Assembly: GCA_020062065.1 (NCBI GenBank)
Contig: JAGUWZ010000001.1
Location: forward strand, 1-5,944
Direction: 5' to 3'
Origin: Candidatus Omnitrophota bacterium
GTDB lineage: Bacteria > Omnitrophota > Gorgyraeia > Gygaellales > Profunditerraquicolaceae
Length of the DNA: 5,944 nt
Position numbers and translations under genes: made by a program
The notes under the pieces: generated by a model
The model's input: only the letters and a program-made list of their open reading frames with translations
Database searches by the model: none
Told to the model about the DNA's origin: nothing
Part shown: positions 1 through 5,944 of the stretch, piece by piece
How the letters are laid out: every line of letters begins with the position of its first letter
Position numbering within the stretch: position 1 is the stretch's first letter

Positions 1-3000
1 TGAATTAAATTTAATCCCTTTTTTAGCAGCATCTAAAAATCTCTTCGCATGACAAAGCTCTTGGGAAGTATTACCAACAACATCAGCGAAGGTTTTTCCT
101 TCTCTGGGCTTAGCAGGATCAATAGACTTCTGCGCAAAGGATGAATCAGATTTAAAAGAATAATCCTTGACAAGATACTTACCTTCTGATATGTTTGTAG
201 ATGTGGAATTAAATAAACTGCAACGCAAAGAACTATCCAAATCTCTATTTGATCTAGGTAAATTAGTAGCAGGCATTTTAATTTTAGGAGTTATTGTCTC
301 TAAAGAAAGTTTGGGCATCAAGTTGTTATCAACAATGGCAGGATTAGTAGCTACTATTTTACTCTCCCTTTGGGCCTTATCATTATTAAAATCAGTGGAG
401 GAATAATCATGGAAGCTCTCATCTATATTTTTGGAATGATGATTATTATCATTATTATTGGAATGGTGATCACTATTCCCCGTAAACACCCCACTGTCCA
501 TCATTAATTGTCTAACTTTACCACGGAGACAATAGCCATCATCGGCATCCTCTTTGCCTTCTTTAAGCGATAAATCATTATCCGCTTTCTTGAAAGTCTG
601 GCATTGGATGGTTTTCTGAGGAGTTATAGAATCAGAAATTCCATTGACATGAGCATTATTTTGTGGTATAGTTTCTTCTGGAGGTGGATTCTTATGGCTG
701 TAATAGCTATACCAAGAATTATCCAAGAGAAACTGACCCCTGAGGGGGCGGAAGCGTTGGTTGACATTATCAACAAGGCGGATGACAGAGTCAAGGAAAA
801 CATCATTGAGCTCGCTGAGAATAGATTTGAGAAGCGTGTTGCCCAAGTCGAAGCCAAGATTGAGACCGTGCGAGCTGAACTCGGTGAAAGGATTGCCCAG
901 ACCGAGGCCAGGTTGATTAGATGGATGTTTCTTTTCTGGATTGGCCAATTTGCCTTCACCGTTGGGGTTCTCGCCGCAATTCTCTTTGCTTTTTTCAGAA
1001 GGTAATTCCAAGTTCCAATGGGCGTTATCATTATTGCCCACCTGTGACCTCTGATCACTTAATTTCTTAATCGTTTTATTGAGAACTTTATATAACCATT
1101 CATCTTCTTCTGCCTTAGGCAGAAGTTCCCTCAAATAAGGCAGAGCCTCTTGATAAAGAGCCTCACCCAAAGCCTCAATCATACTTTTTACCAATCCTCT
1201 ATTATCACCCGTAAAATCATTCATACCCTTTAAGGTTTCAAAAATAAGAGGAGCGAATTCTTTTGCCTTATCTGCCGTCCTTAATCCAAATAAAGCCAAT
1301 TCTTTCGCCCTGCTTTCTCCTTTTTTAAATACTTCCAAGAGCTGCTGTATTGCTTCTTCTCTAGAATACCCCATTATTCCTAATGCTTTAGCAGTGGCAT
1401 AACGAAGCCTTATATCCTCTTCAGCATTCTCCATCACCCTGATTAAGGAAGGTATCGCTTCCTCCGCCTTCATCTTCGCTAATAAGACCGCTGCGTCTTC
1501 TCTTTCACCCACGTAAACTTGTGAATCTTTCAATATCTTAAGGTGCTTCTCTACAATCTCATCTTTGGTAAAAGTCTTTTCCCTTATCTTTTCTATTATC
1601 TCATTCCTCTTTCTATCTATACTAAAAGGGTAATAATACCTTATGAGTTCAATTAAAGTTCTGGCGGGATTAGGCATTAAAACTTTCCCTTGGGATTCCA
1701 AAATCCTATCAATAACTTCCTGAAGAGTTAATCCCTTGTTAGTTAATCCCATTTTTTCATCAAATTCAGAACCAGAGAATACCAGATGTTTCAAAGTGAG
1801 GTATTTCATTGCCGGAGTGTAATTACCCTCATCCATCTCTTTCCTAACTTCCTCAAGCATTAGAGGATCGAATACCATTGCTGTTCCCCAGGTAGGAAGA
1901 TCCTCAGAAACTTTACTCATTCCAAACTTTCTGACATTCCCTTTATACCCAAACTGGCTGGCGAAATTATCTATATCTTCTGTGCAAAGAATAAATTTAC
2001 CTAATTCTTCAGCATATACCCAGCTTATTTCATCAAACAAGAGATGAATATCGCCTTCGGAAGGAGAAATTGTAAGTCTAAAGTGCTCAAGAAGTTCATG
2101 AAACAAACTTAATCTGCAGGATTCTTCAATACCTTTAATATACTTCTCTTTTTCCTTAAATGGAAAACTGTTTATCCATATCTCTCTTAAAGGCTCACGC
2201 AAATATTCTCCGCCTATCCTTGCCTCGTCGCCGGCTGAGACTTCATAATTAAAAAAGTATATTGCTTTTACTCCTTCAAAAAGATAAGGGATAAAATGAA
2301 GCGTCTGGTTAAAAACTTTCAAATAGGACATACAATTTTCATTATCCAAGATACCCACCTTAAGTCCGCTGCTAAAGTTGAGAAATAGATTAAATTGCTC
2401 ACCGGTAATAAAATCATAATAATAAAGCTTCTTTTTCTCTATGGAAATGGTTTCTATCTTGCTAATATCATTGATTTCTTTAAAAATGCCATCGCTTAAA
2501 TCCAAAGATTCTGCCGGCAAAATAATTATTCCATCCTTAGAATCTACATCTACCGAACCTTTTAATTCTAAAACTTTCTTCCCTTCTACAGCCAACCATT
2601 TAGAAGTTAACCCAGAGATTCCTTCTTCACCTTGAGAGACGATACTGAAAGTCTCTCCCAAACCCGCATTGGAATCAGCCTCACTTTGCACCGCGCAGGT
2701 ATTAGCCCTTTCGCCTTCTTCTTCAAAATTTACATATTTGGCGGGATTAATTGGTGTGCCATCTTCTCTTCTTATTTCAAAATGCAGGTGCGGGCCAGTG
2801 GAACGGCCAGTTGAGCCTACCTCGGCAATAATCTGGCCTCTGGTAACTCGATCACCCTCTTTAACCAAGATCTTTGAGCAATGGGCATAGAAAGTCTTTA
2901 TTCCACCGGCGTGCTCTATAACTACTAAATTACCATTAAGATCTTTGAAACCAGCAAATACTACTATACCTTCTTCAGCCGCCACTATAGGAGTTCCTTC

Positions 3001-5943
3001 TTCAGCAGCAATATCTATACCGTTGTGGGACTGTTCTTCATCTCCACCAGCGTTAAAAGGAAAAGGATTTTCCCTAGGACCAAAACCAGAAGTAATCCTA
3101 ATCATCGGTTCTTGTACAGGAGACACAAAGGACAATTTGTTGTTTATTTCTGGATCTATAATTTGTGCATTCTCCGCATTAATCTCTTTGTTTTCGATGT
3201 TGGAGGTCTGACTCTGACTATCTGTATTATCTTTGGCTACAGAATCACGCTGAGAAAGATTAGCCTCACTATCACGGCGTAGGTGATCCTTTGTATTACC
3301 AAATTTATTCTCTTGTGGGCTTTTTTCTTCCCCTGATGATTTGTTAGCTGCTGCTTTTTCTCCTAAAATCTTTGCTTGTTCCTTCAAAATTTCCTCCCAA
3401 ATCGCCGAATTTCTCTCCTCTAATTCTTTTTCCTTTTTATCAATTTCTTCTTGGGCGACACCTTCTATCTTAAGCTCATTTATCTCTAAAGCTAATTCTA
3501 AATATTCTAGCTGTAGATTATATAATTTCTCTTCTTCTTTTTGTGGCCTGTCTTTTCTTATAAACCATAATCGAAGTAGTAAATCCTTTCTCTCTCTATA
3601 CAAATTGTTCTCTTTGCCTTCATATTTAGCAATTAATTCATTAATTAACTTCTGCAAGTCTTCTTTTCTAAAGACGTTAGTCTGTTCATTCAGATAGGTT
3701 TTATAGAAAATCTCTAAAGCCTCTTCAAAAGATAAGCCTTCAACTAAATAACCAGCCTCTCTCAATAAACATTCCAACCATTTTATATCTTCACTATTGA
3801 AAATCTGGCCAATCCAATCTAATCTAATTTCTTTACCTTTAATCTCCTCAAGCATCTTTCTCCATAAATCCCCAATCTTCTTATCCAACGCCTCTATTTC
3901 CCCTTCCAATTTCTGCTTCTCAACTTTACATTCTAAGTTCAACTTATTTTGTAAAAGGAGTTGTCTTTGCATCTGTTTTAGTGCAAGGTCTTCTTCAAGG
4001 GTTCGGTTTGCTTTCTTCTCTAATCTCTCTATCTCTTCTTTTAATCTCTGGGCTTGGGCAGAATCAAATATTTCCGAAAGCTGCTTCTCTAATTCCTGCA
4101 GTTCCCCATTTTCTTTTATACTTAGATTCTTTATCCTTCTTAGATGAGAGATTCCTTTCGTAATCTCAGATATCTTGTTTCTTTCTATATCCGCAGTGAG
4201 CAGGCTCCTTGCTATACCTTCTAGCTCTTGGTCTGTTGATGGAGGCAATATATTAAATCCAGTTATGCGACCAAAAACCATAGCTGGGTCATTGGCCATA
4301 TTGATTAAACCATGCGGCCCCTCTAAAGCCAACCCTACATCATTAATAGGCTTACCAATAAACTTAAGCAACCAGTGGTTTGACAAATAGTTGCCCCCGG
4401 CAATTACGCTGTTAATTTCCGCGCCTATAATATACATATAAATAAAACTGTGCCAATACTGTTTTGCACCCATTACAGCAAAGGCAAGATAAGAGAACCA
4501 TCTATTGCCGCGAAATTCCTGATTCAGCCTGCCTTCGTTATTAATTATGCCTCGTTTTTTGAGAATAAAGAAGGTAATCTTATGAACCGGCAGGAATAAA
4601 ATATGAAGATACGTAAGAATAAAGGTTATGCCATATATCTTCCACCAATACTTGTTGAATCTAACCTTTTCAGTTACCTCTATTCCATTTTCAGACAAGA
4701 TGTATTTTAACACTTCCTTAAGCCCCGGCTTACTACCTTCATCAATCAATCTCCTTTCTAAGACTGTCTTAATATATTTCAAAGTTTTCTCTTTTTCGGG
4801 ATTTGTTTTATAGAATTTATAAAGTTCGGCAGCATTCAATGTCTTTCCAGAAAGAATTTCCGCTAATCTATGCCAAATTGCCTTAAAGTCAAGCAATCTA
4901 AAAGAATAAACCAAAACTCCAATATGAATTAACTCTCGCCAATAATGCGGCAGATGTATAGCATTAAGGACTAACTCTGGGCGCTTTCCAATCATAGGTA
5001 TAAGCGTAAGGGGTGTAGCAAGAGGAGGTATCTTCAACAGATATACAAGCCAATCTGCAACCACCGAACCCAATAGAAACATCAGGCCTCTGCCTTTGGC
5101 AAACTGCAGAAATCCTGCCAACTCAGGCATATTCAAGACAAAGTCTAACCATAAAGCCCTTAAGCGATATTTCTTTGTGTCGCTACGCTTAAATATTTCT
5201 TCATAGACCTTGGCTTTCTCTTCCACTAAATCTCCTAATTTTACCTTTCTCTCATTTCCATTCTCATCCTTAATCACAATTTGCTTATCCGGGTTATTTA
5301 TATAATCAGCATATAATTTTGCCAGGGCAGCATTTTTATCACCCTCCCTAAAGAAAAACTCCCAAATCGCGCCGATTAAAACCGACCAGAACCAGGCAAT
5401 AAGTGCTGCTGCTAACACCGCTGCCCAATTCACCGGCCAACTTGAAAGAGGAATCAGGACTGCCACAGCCATCATTAATAAGGTATGTCTGCCCTTTTTA
5501 ATAAAATTATCTACTGAACTAAACCCTTTAAACGGCCCAAGGTAATCTGTATACAAAGGTTGATGTATCTCTGTGTTTAAATCCTCCAGTCCTAATTTTC
5601 TGGCCAGGATATCTTTTTTAGATAAGCTTTCTTTCCATTTCTTTTCTTTTTTTCTATTTACAATAAATATTCTGCCAAAGAAAGGAACTGCAGGCAGATT
5701 ATCCTTAAATAATCTCTTAAAATTATTCCTTATAAGATGAAAAGCCGGATGGAAAATCCCAAAGGTAAGCACCTGTAATGCTACCCAGCCAAATAAGATT
5801 AACTTTGAAGCGTTAGGATTTTGGAGAAGCAAATGGAGATGGCCCTGAATCCCAACGAGCCAAGTTGCAGAATATAAAGTAAGCGCTATTTGAATGATAA
5901 ACCAGATAAAACCCTTTTTGAAAAGTAAACCTTTTAATGTATA
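1..5943 (-). CDS. Interior of a giant multidomain membrane-associated protein (M23 peptidase, HEAT-like repeats), open at both ends
   Basis: One minus-strand frame is open through the whole window, about 1,981 codons, with no stop and no identifiable start, so both ends lie outside. In order from the N-terminal side: membrane segments (local residues about 12-515), a long coiled coil (595-860), an S/N/E/Q-rich linker (862-940), a complete M23 peptidase domain (945-1070), a possible degenerate metalloprotease region (1215-1330), HEAT-like repeats (1460-1630), a low-complexity polar region (1640-1925) and ordinary sequence to the edge. A membrane segment lies within 12 residues of the right edge, so the true start is probably further upstream. 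The low-complexity region is exactly where plausible genes lie on the plus strand, so coding there is less certain than between 1020 and 5943. The product is probably an envelope protein acting on or near peptidoglycan. I do not recognise the complete architecture. Giant proteins of this style are known in Omnitrophota, but the assignment is inference. Confidence 0.85.
167..195 (+). promoter_or_regulatory. Sigma-70-type promoter for the DUF6722-like gene pair
   Basis: TTGACA at 167-172 is a perfect -35 box. Exactly 17 bases follow, then TATGTT at 190-195, a good -10 box matching four of six consensus bases. Transcription would begin around 201-203, almost at the proposed GTG start, so the transcript may be leaderless or nearly so. 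The formal open frame begins at a TTG inside the -35 box, which argues against TTG as the true start. Confidence 0.6.
203..406 (+). CDS. Small two-segment membrane protein, DUF6722-like
   Basis: A 67-residue product. The N-terminus has an LQRKELSKSLFDLGK motif (residues 6-20) that I associate with the DUF6722 small membrane protein family of unknown function. Hydrophobic segments follow at about residues 21-32 and 41-61, with a short K/E-containing turn between them and an acidic tail ending VEE. The start is uncertain: GTG at 203 puts the family motif at the usual distance from the N-terminus, while the in-frame ATG at 191 overlaps the -10 box. Neither has a clear Shine-Dalgarno site. The stop at 404-406 is two bases before the ATG of the next gene, whose ribosome site lies in the last codons here, so the pair looks like an operon. 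The gene lies entirely antisense to the giant minus-strand frame, offset in phase, and has base composition similar to its surroundings. Confidence 0.65.
   Translation: MELNKLQRKELSKSLFDLGKLVAGILILGVIVSKESLGIKLLSTMAGLVATILLSLWALSLLKSVEE
397..401 (+). promoter_or_regulatory. Shine-Dalgarno site for the 32-residue membrane peptide
   Basis: GGAGG ends seven bases before the ATG at 409, ideal spacing. It lies inside the last codons of the upstream gene, indicating translational coupling. It supports a 32-codon frame that would be ignored on length alone. Confidence 0.65.
409..507 (+). CDS. 32-residue single-pass membrane peptide
   Basis: The frame starts at ATG 409 and ends at TAA 505-507. The product has one strongly hydrophobic segment (residues 4-23, including a run of six isoleucines) followed by a short basic tail with PRKH and terminal HH, consistent with a single-pass inner membrane peptide with the tail in the cytoplasm. 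A GGAGG site at the right distance and a two-base gap from the preceding DUF6722-like gene support real translation as the second gene of an operon. The function is unknown. On the opposite strand, in exact codon register, the isoleucine run becomes an N/D-rich stretch of the giant frame. Confidence 0.6.
   Translation: MEALIYIFGMMIIIIIIGMVITIPRKHPTVHH
508..573 (+). pseudogene. Fragment of a small membrane protein, LA_3696-like tail
   Basis: Directly after the stop at 507 the same plus-strand frame continues to a second stop at 571-573, encoding a tail TIAIIGILFAFFKR. It closely resembles the end of the 103-residue protein at 694..1005, which ends LAAILFAFFRR. The DNA matches too: ATCCTCTTTGCC against ATTCTCTTTGCT, and both copies end at TAA. 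No convincing start or ribosome site is seen (GGAG at 525-528 precedes only an ATA codon), so this is best read as a decayed remnant of a related gene. It could alternatively be part of the 409 gene separated by a nonsense mutation. Confidence 0.4.
644..672 (+). promoter_or_regulatory. Strong sigma-70-type promoter for the LA_3696-like gene
   Basis: TTGACA at 644-649 is a perfect -35 box, followed by exactly 17 bases and TATAGT at 667-672, one mismatch from consensus. The expected start of transcription is near 679, giving a 5' leader of roughly 15 bases that holds the ribosome site at 680-687. Promoter, ribosome site and gene are compactly arranged and all point the same way, against the giant frame. 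Confidence 0.75.
680..687 (+). promoter_or_regulatory. Strong Shine-Dalgarno site deciding the start at 694
   Basis: GGAGGTGG is nearly a full complement of the 16S rRNA tail, with GGAGGT ending eight bases before ATG 694. It selects ATG 694 over the upstream in-frame codons (TTG 604, ATG 649), which lie before or within the promoter and could not be on the same transcript. Confidence 0.75.
694..1005 (+). CDS. LA_3696/DUF1640-like small protein: coiled coil with C-terminal membrane anchor
   Basis: The start at ATG 694 is fixed by the ribosome site at 680-687 and the promoter at 644-672, giving 103 residues. The N-terminal part has PRIIQEKLTPEGAEALVDII (residues 7-26), a short helical region; then RVKENIIELAENRFEKRVAQ (32-51) runs into a charged coiled coil to about residue 73 (KIETVRAELGERIAQTEARL). 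Next comes RWMFLFWIGQ and a single membrane segment (77-101), ending in RR. This order matches small proteins annotated as LA_3696 family or DUF1640-like, widespread in environmental bacteria and of unknown function; the coiled coil probably drives oligomerisation at the membrane. Hand-counted 60-base blocks in the gene are 53-57% G+C, well above the flanks, suggesting separate origin. The gene is codon-for-codon antisense to the giant minus-strand frame: it contains no TTA, CTA or TCA codon, so the opposite frame stays open. Confidence 0.8.
   Translation: MAVIAIPRIIQEKLTPEGAEALVDIINKADDRVKENIIELAENRFEKRVAQVEAKIETVRAELGERIAQTEARLIRWMFLFWIGQFAFTVGVLAAILFAFFRR
1006..1040 (+). repeat. Heptad repeat and weak hairpin just after the LA_3696-like gene
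   Basis: Two near-identical 7-base units, TTCCAAG (1006-1012) and TTCCAAT (1013-1019), start immediately after the stop codon. TGGGC (1019-1023) can then pair with GCCCA (1036-1040) across a 12-base loop. There is no T-tract, so an intrinsic terminator is not supported. This is also where the giant protein changes from HEAT-like repeats to low complexity, so it probably marks the edge of the inserted segment. Confidence 0.35.
1054..1566 (-). other. HEAT-like helical repeat region
   Basis: Local residues about 1460-1630 form tandem amphipathic helix pairs typical of HEAT/PBS-lyase-type repeats: EREDAAVLLAKM then AIPSLIRVM, DIRLRYATAKALGIMG then AIQQLLEVF, ESRAKELALFGL then EFAPLIFETL, and RGLVKSMIEALGEAL then ALPYLRELL. 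Each unit pairs an A/L-rich first helix with a P-starting second helix. Such solenoids bind other proteins. The last helix pair ends near residue 1630, and immediately afterwards (below about position 1020) composition changes sharply to N, S, D, K and P, coinciding with the end of the plus-strand gene at 694..1005. Confidence 0.75.
1107..1125. repeat. Perfect short inverted repeat inside the HEAT-coding region
   Basis: CTTCTGCC (1107-1114), loop TTA, GGCAGAAG (1118-1125) is an 8-base perfect stem with a 3-base loop. It lies in minus-strand codons for ELLPKAEED and about 100 bases downstream of the plus-strand gene. No T-rich run follows on either strand. It could slow a plus-strand transcript leaving 694..1005, or be chance within codons for L, P, K, A and E. 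Confidence 0.35.
1954..2301 (-). other. Possible degenerate gluzincin-type metalloprotease region
   Basis: Local residues about 1215-1330 have features in the order seen in small zinc-metalloprotease domains: a strand with DEARIGGEY, a second strand REIWIN, then a helix containing SLFHELLEHFRLT (His1282, Glu1283, His1287), and about 40 residues later a helix with TEDIDNFASQFGY, like the EDFAE-type helix that gives the third ligand in gluzincins. The expected HExxH is HExxxH here, one residue too long, so zinc binding would be abnormal or absent unless the real fold differs. Evidence is by-eye pattern similarity only. It may instead be an unrelated mixed alpha/beta domain. Confidence 0.35.
2734..3111 (-). 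other. M23 (LytM-type) peptidase domain with intact active site
   Basis: This region matches the zinc-dependent M23 peptidase family, whose active members cut peptide cross-links of peptidoglycan. The domain opens with the typical SGFGPRENPF strand (local residues 952-961). The first zinc motif is HNGID, giving ligands His973 and Asp977. The YAH motif supplies His1021, and HLHFE supplies His1052 and His1054. These are all five residues expected by comparison with LytM. The family glycine pattern (GTPI.AAEEGIV, GDRV..GQIIAEVGSTGRSTGPHLHFE) is present, and the domain closes with the usual GTPINPAKY. The residues suggest an active enzyme rather than the degenerate LytM fold of EnvC or NlpD. It sits after a coiled coil and an S/N/Q-rich linker, consistent with acting in the periplasm at the cell wall. 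Substrate specificity cannot be inferred. Confidence 0.93.
3364..4161 (-). other. Long charged coiled-coil region of the giant protein
   Basis: Local residues about 595-860 are dominated by E, K, L, Q and R with heptad-like spacing of Leu and Ile, for example LKEEIERLEKKA and EGEIEALDKKIGDL. Glycine and proline are nearly absent over long runs. A less regular helical segment with more aromatic residues interrupts it around residues 705-745. The placement between membrane segments and an M23 peptidase is like that in EnvC, NlpD-like and other cell-wall hydrolase regulators, where a coiled coil holds the LytM domain away from the membrane. That comparison is architectural only. Confidence 0.65.
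4399..5910 (-). other. Multi-pass membrane region of the giant protein
   Basis: Several hydrophobic stretches, judged by eye, lie in the N-terminal quarter visible here: local residues about 12-32, 47-65, 154-170, 173-194, 287-303, 338-352, 434-461 and 484-508. They are rich in W, F, L, I and V and are separated by basic or mixed-charge loops, for example a Lys-rich loop near residues 115-130. One soluble loop (about 195-270) is charged and contains a KDENGNERKVKLGD segment. The region would place the following coiled coil and peptidase on one side of a membrane, but topology cannot be fixed by eye. I do not recognise a transporter or glycosyltransferase signature in it, so the function of the membrane part is unknown. 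Confidence 0.6.
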
Positions 5944-5944
5944 A

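Noticed and set aside
167..202. TTG start at 167 for the DUF6722-like gene
   Set aside because: The codon is part of a perfect -35 box, and the family motif fits a start at 203 (or 191).
517..530. Motif ACCACGGAGAC resembling a common intergenic repeat of environmental bacteria
   Set aside because: Only a single short copy is present, and the resemblance is from memory; there is no tandem array to support a repeat call.
604..693. Upstream extension of the LA_3696-like gene to TTG 604
   Set aside because: The promoter (644-672) and the ribosome site (680-687) lie inside it, and the added 30 residues do not look like the family's N-terminus.
624..1058. A 144-codon minus-strand frame starting at 1058
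   Set aside because: It is the out-of-phase shadow of the 694..1005 gene; it has no ribosome site, is full of rare-looking combinations and conflicts with the main minus frame.
2441..4813. Several plus-strand frames of 60-118 codons opposite the peptidase, coiled-coil and membrane regions
   Set aside because: They are Ser/Phe/Leu-rich antisense shadows of Lys/Glu-rich coding sequence, overlap one another and lack promoter and ribosome-site pairs like those at 167-195 and 644-687.
1..5944. tRNA, rRNA, CRISPR array, transposase or terminal inverted repeats
   Set aside because: None was seen: no cloverleaf, no regularly spaced repeats and no transposase motif. The nested plus-strand segment has no recognisable mobile-element enzyme.

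Overview
The window is AT-rich, and one minus-strand reading frame crosses it from edge to edge. I checked triplets in register with position 1: the codons that would read as stops on the minus strand (tta, cta, tca) are absent in that register through the first 1,680 bases, and the rest translates without a break. The frame gives about 1,981 codons with neither start nor stop inside the window, so this is an interior piece of a very large protein. Residue numbers quoted for it are local, with residue 1 at 5943. A giant multidomain membrane protein with an M23 peptidase and HEAT-like repeats, in an AT-rich genome, suggests an uncultured Gram-negative-type lineage such as Omnitrophota, which is known for giant genes. 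That placement is inference and low to moderate in confidence.

Layout of the giant protein, N to C (right to left on the map): several hydrophobic membrane segments (about 5910 to 4399); a long charged coiled coil (about 4161 to 3364); a polar linker; a LytM/M23-type peptidase domain with every expected zinc and catalytic residue (about 3111 to 2734); a region that may be a degenerate gluzincin-type metalloprotease, with HELLEH where HExxH is expected (about 2301 to 1954); HEAT-like helical repeats (about 1566 to 1054); and then a low-complexity N/S/D/K-rich stretch (about 1050 to 170). After that, ordinary-looking protein resumes up to the left edge.

The low-complexity stretch is the unusual part. 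On the opposite strand it carries what look like real small genes with their own signals. One is a two-gene unit: a DUF6722-like small membrane protein at 203..406, then a 32-residue membrane peptide at 409..507 with a GGAGG ribosome site. The other is a single gene at 694..1005 for a 103-residue protein with a coiled coil and a C-terminal membrane anchor, resembling the LA_3696/DUF1640-like family, with a strong ribosome site. Each unit is preceded by a textbook sigma-70-type promoter: TTGACA, exactly 17 bases, then TATGTT or TATAGT. Between the units is a short fragment whose last codons resemble the tail of the LA_3696-like gene.

The best reading is that small membrane-protein genes lie nested in antisense inside a giant gene whose frame stays open through them. 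Because hydrophobic codons are complementary to polar codons, the membrane segments of the plus-strand genes read on the minus strand as hydrophilic linker. Whether both strands are translated cannot be settled from sequence alone.
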